Source: Monoplex corrugatus
Lineage: Eukaryota; Mollusca; Gastropoda; Littorinimorpha; Ranellidae
Assembly: GCA_030674185.1 (NCBI GenBank)
Contig: CM060307.1
Coordinates: forward strand, 37,567,401 to 37,631,400
Length of the DNA stretch: 64,000 nucleotides
Reading direction: 5' to 3'
Shown here one piece after another: positions 45,956 to 56,401 of this stretch. The number at the start of each line of letters is the position of its first letter. Within the stretch, counting starts at the first letter, position 1. Under the pieces are notes generated by a model. That model had not been told where the DNA came from and did no database searches. It was given only the letters and a program-made list of their open reading frames with translations. A program made the translations under genes and the position numbers.

Positions 45956-46567
45956 AAAAAAATCGTGTCTCTCAACCACAAAGCGACAAACAGTCACTTG
46001 GATAAGCCTAACAACTGAATGGCTTCTCCCACTCTTTCACCTTCACAGCAAACCGGAGTCACCCATCAGTGCCAACGCCGCCTGATCGCTAGTCACGCTG
46101 TGCAAATACGATAAGGACTCCGCGGTTGCGTAAACCTTTCCGGTTAGACCGGAAGCAACGCCCATTTCGGACAATCAGCGGTTTCTCGATGGACCGTCCA
46201 TTCACAGCCGCGGACAGATGGTTTTAACCACGTCACTTCTTTACTCTTGCCCAGCAGCTTTTGCGGTGGCACAGAGAGAGAGAGAGAGAGAGGAGGAGAG
46301 AGAGAGGGAGGGTAACGAACGGGGTTTAAGAGGCTAAATGTTCGTAGTCTGGTAGAAAGCCACGGGCACCTCTTTAAACCGTCCACATAACTGGTTTCAG
46401 CGGTTTTGGATTCCTTAATATACACGTATTCAATATCCAACTGATGTCACCTTATCATCATTGAGCATTTTTCAAATAAATAAATAAATAAATAAATGAA
46501 AAATTAATAAAGAGTGAGTGGTTGAATGTTCGTCCAGCGTAGCAACAGATATGCTCACCACATCTTT

Positions 46568-46612
46568 GTTCAAGAGGGTTTCATCGCACTGGGACAATTC
46601 TAATTATCTGAT
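46568..46612 (-). mobile_element. SINE family B, short 3' fragment
   Basis: GGTTTCATCGCACTGGGACA and ATTCTAATTA. Confidence 0.5.
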
Positions 46613-46624
46613 TATGATAACAGG

Positions 46625-46915
46625 TATCTGATAATAAAACAAGGCAGGTGTAAATTTTCGGCCAGATGGCCTTTGTTAAGCACGAAAATAAACTGATAAT
46701 GCGTTCTTCATAACAAAACGAGATAATATTATGCACACATTTTCGACGATTGATCTTTTTGCAAAACTGACCTGATACACGAAACAAGATAGGTGCAAAT
46801 TTTCGGCCAACTGGCCTTTATTAAGTATAGCCTTGATCAAGCTTGACGAGGCTAGTAGGCCCAAAATCTGCACCTGTTCTGTTTTGCGCACTGAATACAT
46901 GTTCTCGATATATAT
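46625..46915 (-). mobile_element. Two repeat family E copies in a row
   Basis: AAATTTTCGGCCAGATGGCC (46649) and AAATTTTCGGCCAACTGGCC (46795), each followed by a TTTGTTAAGC or TTTATTAAGT variant. The second is followed by an inverted, decayed arm (AGCTTGACGAGGCTAGTAGG, then AAAATCTGCACCTG). Confidence 0.7.
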
Positions 46916-47379
46916 TCGTGTGTTTTTTGTTCCCATTTTCTTGGATGCTAGCAGTCATTTTATTTATGGTCTGTCCTGTCGGTTTAATTCCTTTAAGTTT
47001 GTAATTAAAACACACACACAAACCAAGCAATCCGTGGATGTATTGAAAGAGTGAAAGGGTTACAGCGCCTGCCAACTACACAGCTGTGGTTGTTACCATC
47101 TAACTAGCTGAACTGTTCCAATCTTATCATGTCAGAGTTAGTAGTGGAGAGATGGATGGGCGCGTTATCGATAATGTGCAAATTGCGGGTGGGCGTTGGA
47201 ACACCCAGGGTAAATCGTTTCGCTCTGTTTAGCAAAGGTATGTGTGAGTTCTTCAAGTGCATACAGTCGACTACAATTTCAGCATGAGAAAGCCAAGCAC
47301 TTTATGACTTAATCTGTGGCGTGAACATACTTTCAGTTGTTGTTTTTTTTCCAGTTTCATCATTGAGTTCGGAGAGTAT

Positions 47380-47800
47380 TCAAGATTGATTCTTCGCAGT
47401 TGGACAGTACCATATGCGATCCATCCAAATCTGCCAGCAATTTTCGGGCAGACTCTCTGAGCCTGCGCAAAGCCATACGCGCTGGGAAGGAGCTAAGCCG
47501 ACACTACCAGTATGATAGAAATATTAAGAATGTCAGTAAACGGGCAAGTTGTTAACCCTTTGACTCCCGCACCCTATCCACCAACTGCAAAAACTTAACC
47601 CTTCGATTCCCTTACCCTTTCCACCAGCTTCCTATAGGAAGCTGATGGAAAGGATGAGGGAATCGAAAGGTTAAGTTTTTGCTTTGTTAGCATGCTGGTG
47701 AACAGGGTGCGGGAGTCAAAGGGTTAATATTGCAGGCTGGGATTAAATTCATTTTCTGTCGGTGGAAATCTTGGCCGTTGTATTCGTCTATTTTGTTTTG
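47380..47800 (-). mobile_element. SINE family B, inverted, interrupted by a family C MITE
   Basis: GTACCATATGCGATCCATCC to AAGCCGACACTACCAG on the left; ATATTGCAGGCTGGGATTAA after the MITE. The tRNA-like head is truncated. Confidence 0.8.
47552..47727. mobile_element. Family C MITE, TTAA on both sides, inserted in a SINE
   Basis: TTAA-CCCTTTGACTCCCGCACC ... GGTGCGGGAGTCAAAGGG-TTAA: the outer repeats match almost perfectly. The inner palindrome reads TTAACCCTTCGATTCCCTTA ... GAGGGAATCGAAAGGTTAA. A small part of the region between inner and right arm is deleted. Confidence 0.9.
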
Positions 47801-48354
47801 GATTAATGATGTCGGATCCAACCCAGACTCGTGTATTAGCAGGTATTTTGTGGCATTGGTCTCATGGTTCTAATTTGGGAAAGATTAAACTTTAAGGACC
47901 TCCAACGGAACCTGATTTGACGGGAAAATTCAGAAGGCTTTTTACTCTGTTGATTATTTTAGCTTTAAACCTTCTTAGTATTCGTTTAGCTCCGAACATT
48001 CACTTCTTGTTTGCAGTTTGTTTGTCCCTATGTGCGCGCGCACACACACACACACACATACAGACAGACAGACAGAGAGAGAGAGAGAGAGAGAGAGTTG
48101 CTTATTACGTATGACGAGTTTTGTTTTATATGCCCTAACATTATCTTTTACGCTGTTATTTGTAAACCCACTATAAAATTTCAGCTTAGCTCAAAATCCA
48201 CACAGTATTTCATTAGCAAAGGAACATAGTTGTTGTTTCTTTTACACGTAATTACCTTCGGTTTGATTGAATAAGGTTTTATAGCTATAGATAAGCAAGC
48301 GTATTTTCATGCAGTGAATACATGCAATTAATTCACTGCTGTTTGATGCAACTA

Positions 48355-48430
48355 GAGTTACATACACAAACCACACACGTGAAAGTTCACTCGTATAGAC
48401 GTGTTTCAGCCCACAAACACGCAAACAAAC
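48355..48430 (+). mobile_element. SINE family F tail fragment
   Basis: CACGTGAAAGTTCACTCGTA followed by TTTCAGCCCACAAACACGC resembles the 3' part of the common snail/bivalve SINE whose body lies at 11285. Confidence 0.4.
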
Positions 48431-48979
48431 ACAAACCAATAACGGTGATTGACATATTATTTTACAACAGCAAAACGTCATTTACACAAACGTTCTCGTT
48501 CGTTCGTTCGTTCATTTGCTTTCTTGTTTGTCTGTTGGATTATTTTTCATGAGACTCGTTTGACTGTTACCGGTCACCACCAACCAACATTTTCAGGGAT
48601 AACGTCTTTTAAAAGTTATCCCCCCCCCCCCCCCCCCCCCATGCCATCTTCTCTCTGCTGTTCTTTCGAATTTTTCTTCGGGGAGGGGAGGGGGGGGGAG
48701 GAGGGGGCTTTTTGTTTGTTTGTTCAGACTTTCCGACCAAGTTGTACCGAACCATCTGTTGGTGGTGACAGCGGATGTGAGAGACTAAAAGAGGACGTAG
48801 TGAACTCCGGGTCCACACCACCACAGGCCGTGTGTGTTTGTGTTCTTTTCTTCCGCAGCTGTGTGAATGTTGGCACTGGGCGCAGCTTTTCATCTCTTTG
48901 CCAAGGACAAACACAGCCCCGCTTGAAAGAGTTCGGAAACCCTCATTGACGAACACTACAATGAGAGAGGAAGAGGTGA

Positions 48980-49440
48980 AATACCGGAAGCTCTGAAACA
49001 CTCACTGACGAACGCAGCACTGAATGAAAGGGACAGAGAGATGTGGTGGTGGGACGGCTGCCGGAAGTTCTGCTGGTTTTCATTCAGAAGAGAGAGAGGG
49101 GAGAGAGAGAGAGAGAAAGAGAGAGGGGAGGGAGAGAGAGAAAGAGAGAGGGGAGGGAGAGAGAGAGAGAGTGAAGCACCGGAAGTTCTACTGACTCCCC
49201 GGAAGTTGGACGGAGTTGAAGAGTTTCCAGGTCTTGGCTTCAGTGGAGTGTAATTACTTAAGACGCTTTTTGCGATTTAGGAAAGATTCTTCGGTCTTTC
49301 TTTTTTTTTTCTGTCCGTTTTTTTCTTTTTTCCTTTCTTTTTGTTGTTGTTGGTGTATTTTGTTTTTAGTCCTGGCTTTGTGGAAGAGTTTTAAACACTT
49401 TCTTTTTGTAAGCAGAAAATTGAAGAGTCTACCGGAAATG
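48980..49440. promoter_or_regulatory. Cluster of ETS-type CCGGAAGT motifs in intron 1
   Basis: Matches at 48984 (CCGGAAGC), 49061, 49179 and 49199 (all CCGGAAGT) and 49432 (CCGGAAAT), all in the gene's orientation, interleaved with GA-rich stretches. ETS factors are targets of ERK signalling, so an enhancer of this MAP kinase phosphatase gene is plausible. Binding is inferred from motif only; part of the cluster lies in local duplications. Confidence 0.35.
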
Positions 49441-49580
49441 AGTTGTTTAAAACTGTTTCGGGTTGGATTACGTTGACTTAAAGGGGGAGAGGGAGGGAGG
49501 GAGAGAGAGAGAGAAAGAGAGAGAGAGAGAAAGAGAGACAGACACACACACACAGAAAGACAGACAGACAGAGAGATAGT
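49080..49580. repeat. GA-rich low-complexity stretches
   Basis: GA runs at 49086-49172 and 49488-49580 flank T-rich sequence. Confidence 0.92.
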
Positions 49581-50158
49581 TTGTTCCCAAGACACAAGGC
49601 ACAAGCCAATAATTCTGATATATTTGGAGCATTCAGATTTAAAAAAAAGAAGAATCTATTAACTACTGCATGTGGTTAGAATGTAATAACACCAGATATG
49701 ATGTGCAGATTTTATGAAAAGCACACGCTCTTTTATTTTAAGAAACATTTTGGCATATCAAGTCCGCTTGCACAATTGCATTACGTTTAAAACAACACAA
49801 AGCAAGAAAAACAAACAAACAAACAAACAAACAAACCAAACTGGCATGGCAGCGAGAAACCAAACAAACAAACTAAAAGACAAAAATATACCAACAGTTA
49901 GCCATTCAACCGTCCAGCGAACGAAACGAAACCAACCAGACTAAGAGCAACTTGGGGCTGCTCTATTAGACACTGAGTCATCATGTAGATGGAAGACCAA
50001 ATTCATATTCTCACAGTAACATAGACATAACGTTTCCTTCTGAATACCCATGCCATGTTAAGTTTATTATTCTGTCTTTTTTTCTGTGTTCTTCCCTGCA
50101 CCATCACCATCAAGAGAGATGATGATAAACAACAACACTACCAACAACACTCATCAAA

Positions 50159-50159
<1 letters not shown>

Positions 50160-50205
<46 letters not shown>

Positions 50206-50388
50206 GAGCTTTCAGGATAATCAGCAGCAGCAGCATCAGAGTTTTCAGAAGGTGTCAGAGGATTGTTCACACCTGTGTGTCTCTTACTGTGTTGCAGCCT
50301 CCATGTTATTCATCTCTCTGTCTCTCTCTGTCTGTCTGTGTGTCTGTCTTTCTCTCCCTCTCTTTCTGTGTCTGTCTCTCTCTGTTTC

Positions 50389-50429
<41 letters not shown>

Positions 50430-50460
50430 GTCTGTCTGTCTCTGTCTTCTTTCGCTTTCT
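50160..50460. repeat. (ATC)n and (CTGT)n/(CT)n
   Basis: ATC units at 50160-50205 and CTGT/CT at 50310-50450. Confidence 0.93.
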
Positions 50461-50562
50461 TTGTTACCCCTTTCAACCAATCCCCCCCCCCCCTTCTCTG
50501 TCTGTCTATTTCTTCTTCTCCTTTTTCTTCTTCTTCTTCTTCAGACATTATAGCATCTTTTC

Positions 50563-50669
50563 TATTGCTTTGTCTGCTTAATTCTATTGCTTTGTCTGCT
50601 TAATTCTATTGCTTTGTCTGCTTAATTCTATTGCTTTGTCTGCTTAATTCTATTGCTTTGTCTGCTTAA
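50563..50669. repeat. 22 bp tandem repeat, 5 copies
   Basis: Unit CTATTGCTTTGTCTGCTTAA plus TT, five nearly identical copies. Confidence 0.95.
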
Positions 50670-50780
50670 TTTTCTTTTATTTCATCGTTATACAGTTTAA
50701 GCGGCTTCTAGGTGAAGTGTTCACACCTGCGTCTGTTATTGTGGTTGACCTTGTTTTTGTTTTCTCCACCTCCCCACATC

Positions 50781-50826
<46 letters not shown>

Positions 50827-51157
50827 TCTGTGTGTCTTCTCTCTGTCTGCGCCTTATCTCAGACTGTTACGGCAGGTATCACAATGAAATATTCACATCT
50901 GTGTTGACATAGCTGACCTTTCTGTGTTCTCTGCTTTTTTTCAGTCTTCTCTCTCGCTATTTGTCAGTCTGTCTGTCTGTCTCTGTCTGTCTCTCTAAGC
51001 CAGTAACATTTACCTTTGGAAAATATATCAGCAGTGTCATCGTTGTCATTGTTCTCCTTTTTCTCCGCCTCCTCTCTCTCTCTCTCTCCTCCCCTCCTTT
51101 TTTTTCTTTTTCCTCTCTCACCCCCCCCCCCCCCCTTCCACCTTTCCGCTCCTCAGT

Positions 51158-51285
51158 TCAAGACCTTGCCAGCGCCTAGGATTTTGTGCAGGCTCAAGAT
51201 GTCTGTCACGTAGTTGCTGGCAAATATGGGTGGAGCGCATATGGAATTGTTCGAGTGCAATGAAACCTTGAACGAACTCCTTGAA
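51158..51285 (+). mobile_element. SINE family B, 3' part
   Basis: TTCAAGACCTTGCCAGCGCC, TTTTGTGCAGGCTCAAGATG and GAGCGCATATGGAATTGTTC. Confidence 0.85.
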
Positions 51286-51304
51286 GAAGAGACAGTCACA
51301 GCGG

Positions 51305-51610
51305 TTTCTTGTTCTTCTTCTTTTTTTTCTTTTCTCTTCTTTCTTCTTCTTCTTCTTCTTCTTCTTCTTCTTCTGTTCTTTCTTCTTCGTGTTCTTCTTC
51401 TTCTTCGTGTTCTTCTTCTTCTTCTGTTCTTCTTCTTCTTCTTCTTCTTCTTCTTCTTCTTCTTCTTCTTCTTCTTCTTCGTGTTCTTCTTCTTCTTCTT
51501 CTTCTTTTTTTCTTCTTCGACTCTTTCTTTTTGTTTTCTTCATCTTGTTCTTGCTTTTCTCGTTCTTGTTCTTGTTGTTGTTTTCTTCTTCTTCTGCTTC
51601 TCCTTCTCCT
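51305..51610. repeat. (CTT)n tract
   Basis: About 300 bases of CTT units with a few GTT interruptions; all long frames here are artefacts. Confidence 0.97.
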
Positions 51611-52929
51611 CTCCCCCCTTTCTACTTTTTTCCTGCAGACACGTTCGGCGGTTTCCAGATGAAGTGTTCACATCTGTGTTTGTTATTATGGCTGACCTTC
51701 CTGTTTTTGTTTTCTTTACCTCCCCGCACACGTCTCTCTGTCTTATCTCACACTGTTACGGCAGGTACCAAATGAAGTGTTCACACCTGTGTTGTTTTGG
51801 CTGACCTTCCTGTTTTCTTCTTCTTTAACTTGTCTGTCTGTTCGTCTGCCTGTCTTTCTGTTTGTTTGTCTCAGCCAATGATTTTCACTGGTGAAAGATA
51901 AATCTCAGTGTCATCACTGTCATTATTTTCTCCTGTCTGTCTTGTCTTGTCTGTCTGTCTGCTTCTGTCTGTCTGTCTGACTCTCTCTCTCTCTCTCTTT
52001 CTTAGATTTTAGGCACGGTAGACGTGAAAAATTAACCAAATACTATTATATTTGAGACGGAATCGTTTTTACCATTAGAATATCAAGATTATTTAGTCAG
52101 TCTCCTTTATCGATTCTCTCTGTCTCTGTCTGTCTCTCGCTTTGTCTCTCTCTGTCTCTCTTTGCCTGTCTCTGTGTCTGTCTGTCTCTCCCTCTGTCTT
52201 TCTCTGGCTCTCTTTATTTGTGTGTCCTTCCTCTCCACCCCCCCACCCCAACCCTGTATCTCTCAGTAAGTCCAGATAATTACAGTGGTTTCAGGGTGAC
52301 TGTGAAGTGAGCGCACCTGTGTCTGCTTCCAGCAGGTTGACCATCGTGTTTTTGTGTTTCTTGCCCAGATGTTTACAGCGAGTTTCAGATGACGTGTTCA
52401 CACCTGTGTGTGTTTGTATGGTTGGCTGTTATCTTATCTGTGTGTGTTTTGTATGGCTGGCTGTTATCCTTTTCTTTTGACGCTTGTTTGCTTACACACA
52501 CACACACACACACATACACAGACACACACCCTACACAAACAAGCACACACACCCGCGCGCGCGCGCACGCACACACATATACACACATACATACATACCC
52601 GCGCGCGCACACACACATATACGCTCACATGCAAACGTTAGAGTAGGTACTCAAATGAAAGTGTTCACACCTGTGTTTTTATTAGAATGACCTTCCTGGT
52701 TTTTCCCCCTTCTGCTCTGTCTGTCTGTCTCTCTGTCTCTGTCTGTCTCTCTCTGTGTGTGTCTCTCTCTGTGTCTATGTCTCTCTGTCTCTCTCTGTCT
52801 CTGTATGTGTGTCTCTTTCTCTCTTCCCCCTCACTCTCCCTCCGACTTTCACTCTGTCATTTAACTTATACGAGTTGCAGATAACGTGAAGGTGAAAGAT
52901 GCCCACACATGGCTTTTGCTTTTTTTTTT

Positions 52930-53542
52930 TTTTTACCTTTTTTTCTCATCTTTTCCAGAAAGGATTTTTTTCTCTCACCTTTTCCAGAAAGAATGGTTTT
53001 TTTTTTTCGCTTACCTTTTCCACAAAGGATATTTTTTCTCTCTCACCTTTTCCAGAAAAGATGGGGGTTTTTCTCTCACCTTTTCCAGAAAGAATACTTT
53101 TTTCTCTCACCTTTTCCAGAAAGGATGTTTTTTTTCTCTCTCACCTTTTCCAAAAGGATGTTTTTTTTCTCTCACCTTTTCCAGAAAGGATGTTTTTTTT
53201 TCTCTCTCACCTTTTCCAGAAAGGATGTTGTTTTCTCTCACCTTTTTCCAGAAAGGATGTTTTTTTCTCTCACTTTTCCAGAAAGGATTTTTTTTCTCTC
53301 ATTTTTTCCAGAAAAGGATTTTTTTCCTCTCACCTTTTCCAGAAAGGATGTTTTTTTCTCTCACCTTTTCCACAAAGGATGTTTTTTTCTCTCACCTTTT
53401 CCACAAAGGATGTTTTTTTCTCTCACCTTTTCCAAAGGATGTTTTTTCTCTCACCTTTTCCAGAAAGGATGTTTTTTTTCTACCTTTTCCAGAAAGGATG
53501 TTTTTTTTCTAACCTTTTCCAGAAAGGATGTTTATCTCCAAA
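52930..53542. repeat. ~31 bp minisatellite resembling a 3' splice site, ~19 copies
   Basis: The unit is CTCTCACCTTTTCCAG followed by AAAGGATGTTTTTT with T-run length variation. Three overlapping frames are open through the array because of low stop content; none is a gene. Confidence 0.95.
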
Positions 53543-53937
53543 CGTATGAACATACGCAACAGGAAACGTAGGTGGCAAAACACATCGCGCGTTGTGCAAA
53601 CCTGTAGGTTCTGCAGCGTATAAACATTTTATGTAACTTCGAATACAAAAATCTTATGTTTCCTCATTTGCCAGAGAAACATTTAGCTGCCCACGGCTCT
53701 CACGTGATTTCGCGTGTGGTTCCGCCCACTCTTCAGGTGTCACAATAGTTGGCCTAGAATTGTTGAAGTGTACTGTAATCCACTGAGACAACAGCAGGAT
53801 TTTCTTCAAACAAACACACAGTGAAACAAACAAACAAACAAACAAACAAAATCTAGAAAACAACAACACCACAAAGTAAAACCAAAGAATGCCATCTCCT
53901 TCCACAAATGACTTTGGTTTCCCCAACACAGAACTTT

Positions 53938-53938
53938 G

Positions 53939-54015
<77 letters not shown>
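53938..54015. repeat. (TG)n microsatellite
   Basis: TG tract with one GG break. Confidence 0.95.
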
Positions 54016-54464
54016 ATGTGTTTACCCCCGAGTGTAGCTTCAGCTTGCAAAACATTTAACATCGATATTTTGCATCTTTTGAAGTGTGCGGTGACCCACT
54101 CAGAAAATGCGAAATTTAGTCTTTTTTCCCAATTAGAAAAAAAAGTTTCTGTATTTCCTTCCCAAACCACTCCCCCCCCCCTCCCCCCCCCCCCTCTCTC
54201 TCTTTTTTTTTTTTTTTTACCGCAGTATACAATAAAAGCTAGCAGTAGGGGAAAAAGCAATTAGTTAAACATTAAAAGCAAGAATTATTAGCAATTAACA
54301 TCTTTTTGTCTAGGTTTCCCCCCTCTTTTTCTTTTCTGTTTAGGTTGTCCCCCCTCTTTTTCTTTTCTGTTGAGACCATCTTAATTTAGTATGGTTTTTG
54401 TTATTGTGACCATCCAGTTTTGCCTTATATTTATTTCTTTGGTTTCCATGTTTTGGTTGGTTGG

Positions 54465-54540
54465 TTATGCGGCATAACGGTAAGAGTTCCTACCGTCTTT
54501 TCTTCTTGCTCGAGTTCGACCTCTACTCCATGAATCACTT
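54465..54540 (+). mobile_element. tRNA-like sequence before a family A copy
   Basis: TGCGGCATAACGGTAAGAGT (A-box-like) and GCTCGAGTTCGACCTCTAC (B-box-like) directly precede the family A start. Confidence 0.4.
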
Positions 54541-55075
54541 TGCTCCCTCGTGGGGATGCCAGGGGCTCTTTTGGAATAAATAGTATCTCTCCACCTTCTG
54601 GAAATTCAGAACTAGATATGTCCTGTTTTCTTTCACTCTTTTTTTTTTCTTCCTTTGCTTTCTGTCATTTCTTTCTATCAATTTATGCTTGCTGGTCCAT
54701 TCGCCTGTATATGTTAAAAAAAAAACCAACAAAAACAAACAAACAAACAAAATCTAGAAAACAAAGTCTTGCGTATTTCTGTTAATATTGGTAATGGGTA
54801 CATTAGGAAATGCGATGTGCAGAAGCAATTTTAGGTAATTTAGGCCCGTTTTTGTATGTATGTTTTAATGCCCTTAGTTATGTTTACATTTTGTATTCAG
54901 GTATGTTTTCTTAATTCCCCTGTCCGTAGATTATGTGCGCGAATGCATTGATATGTGTATTAATTTTCTTTTCCAGTTTTTTAAAATAATCTTTTGTGAA
55001 GTGTGATGTATCTTTTGAGATGCTTATAGTCCTGATATGCTCTGCGCAGTCAGCTGGGCTTTTAGCAACGTAATC
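54540..55075 (+). mobile_element. Repeat family A, near-complete copy
   Basis: CTCCCTCGTGGGGATGCCAG, GAATAAATAGTATCTCTCCA, a (AAAC)n insertion near the AATAAA module, CGTAGATTATGTGCGCGAAT and GCGCAGTCAGCTGGGCTTTT. Confidence 0.85.
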
Positions 55076-55847
55076 AATTTAAGAAGACCACTTTGTGTGT
55101 GGGCTACTAGTCTGCCCAGCTGTGAATGGAAATCTGAACCTGTTCAGGGTTAGGGAAGGTAAAGCAGGGATAGAGAGTATATGGACACGGCCTTCATAAT
55201 GCAGCCCCTGGGAAAAGTTGGTCTCTACCATATCACTCCCTTACAACTTTATGATTATGGGACAACGTTTGATTTTTTGACAGGGCGCTTATGGTGGGTT
55301 CCGTATGACAGAAAATGTGTTCACGTATGTCTGTTTGATAGCTCGTACTTAAGTGTGGTCTCATCATTTATTTATTCATCTCTTCATCCGTTTCTTTTTT
55401 TTTTCAATTTATTTATTCGTTTATTTTGGTGTTTTATTTTCAAGCGCTCACAGTGGGTTTTGAGTGACTATGAAGTGTGTTTACCTATCGCTGTTAAAAT
55501 AAATTGTTTTTATTCATTTATTTATTCATTTTTGTATTTCATGCCCCAGTGGTTATAGATTGTAGGTTCTAGGTAAATCGAAAAACGAAAAGAAAGAGAC
55601 AGACAGAAAGAAACAAACAAAAAGAAAGGAAAAGAAAAGGAAAATATTCCTATTTATAACGTCTTTGGGTGCACTACATTAAACTGGGCTTTTCTACTGT
55701 CTCACCCTAACATAATTATTGTTCTGGTGGTTTCAGTTTAATATTAGGTAAGTCCTCCTTTCCCGACTTCCTTAAGATGGCTGTTTCCGGCGCCCATACC
55801 ACCTGATGTGGGTACTGACGTAAAACAACCAAATCAATCAGTCATTG

Positions 55848-55910
55848 TTTAGAGCGCCGTGCTGATAATGCAGGGGTCTTGGGTTCGACTCTGTGCCTGG
55901 CCACAGCCTC
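55848..55910 (+). mobile_element. tRNA-like SINE head fragment
   Basis: TTTAGAGCGCCGTGCTGATA followed by TCTTGGGTTCGACTCTGTG (B box). Confidence 0.4.
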
Positions 55911-55949
55911 CATAGATCCACACACACATCCTTTTTTTATTATTAGCAG

Positions 55950-56232
55950 GTCGGCTGGCTCTGTTGGTAACAGCCCTGTACTCAAGCTTTGGTATCTGTA
56001 GTTAAGCTCAGCAGGCATGCAGCATAAAAACTAACCTGTTCATTGCCAATCTTAATATTTCAGTCATTCTGGTGGTTTTTCATGAATCAACTCTTCACCC
56101 TCCCATTTCAAGACCATGCCAGAGAGTACGATTTTGCGAAAAATCAGTCTGTCAGATCATTGCTGGCAAGGTGAATTGCAGCGCATATGAAACTGTCTGA
56201 GTTAGATGAATTCCTCTTGAACAAATTCTGAT
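55950..56232 (+). mobile_element. SINE family B, full length, ending 20 bases before exon 2
   Basis: GGTCGGCTGGCTCTGTTGGT, AAAAACTAACCTGTTCATTG, ATTTCAAGACCATGCCAGAG and AATTCCTCTTGAACAAATTC. Its end leaves only ATATTGTGTGTATGATGTGC before the AG acceptor, so the branch point region of exon 2 lies in or next to the SINE. Confidence 0.85.
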
Positions 56233-56252
56233 ATTGTGTGTATGATGTGCAG

Positions 56253-56401
56253 GTGGTTACAGCGGATTCCAGATGGAGTGTCCTCACCTGTGCTCCAGTC
56301 ACACCTCATTGTCCGGCCAGTTAAAACCTCTGGACCGAATCCACCTGAACCCCTCACACCCACAGACACACCCCAATGCACACCATACCGCATTCCATGG
56401 G
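56253..56401 (+). CDS. DUSP: MAP kinase phosphatase, exon 2: linker
   Basis: The acceptor is GATGTGCAG and the donor GG|GTGAGT; 149 bases. The first two bases complete Gly123, then residues 124-172 follow: GYSGFQMECPHLCSS and a poorly conserved Pro/His/Thr-rich linker ending TAFHG. In vertebrate DUSP1-type genes the second exon likewise starts right after the Gly-Gly pair (GGYE/DxF...CPxLC) and ends just before the catalytic domain, so the exon structure is conserved. Phase 1 in and phase 0 out match exons 1 and 3 exactly, which is what convinced me this is the missing exon. Confidence 0.85.

Larger units (their letters stand above)
50240..55590 (+). repeat. Array of degenerate phosphatase exon-2-like units
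   Basis: Units start near 50240, 50696, 50863, 51639, 51752, 52276, 52369, 52636, 55284 and 55441 (weaker at 52881 and 55560). They share with the first ~40 bases of exon 2 (56253) a block like TACAGCGGATTCCAGATGGA and GTGTTCACACCTGTG. In most of the strong units the block directly follows an AG, as exon 2 does. Read in exon-2 phase, 51639 gives TFGGFQMKCSHLC, 52369 gives VYSEFQMTCSHLC and 51752 gives CYGRYQMKCSHLC; exon 2 has GYSGFQMECPHLC. Beyond base 40 the units share a different tail (TATGGCTGACCTTCCTG). No unit ends in a donor with the right phase, so working alternative exons are unlikely. Confidence 0.65.

Noticed and set aside
48449..48949. 166-codon open frame with a proline run, tested as an alternative phosphatase exon
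   Set aside because: The composition comes from C and G runs and CT-type repeats; no splice sites in the right phase.
51214..51804. 196-codon and overlapping frames rich in Phe, Ser and Leu
   Set aside because: They translate the (CTT)n tract. The downstream end (GGFQMKCSHLC) is real similarity to exon 2 but belongs to the repeat array.
52886..53571. Three overlapping frames of more than 200 codons with SRKDVFF repeats
   Set aside because: All three frames are open at once because the minisatellite lacks stop triplets; not a protein.
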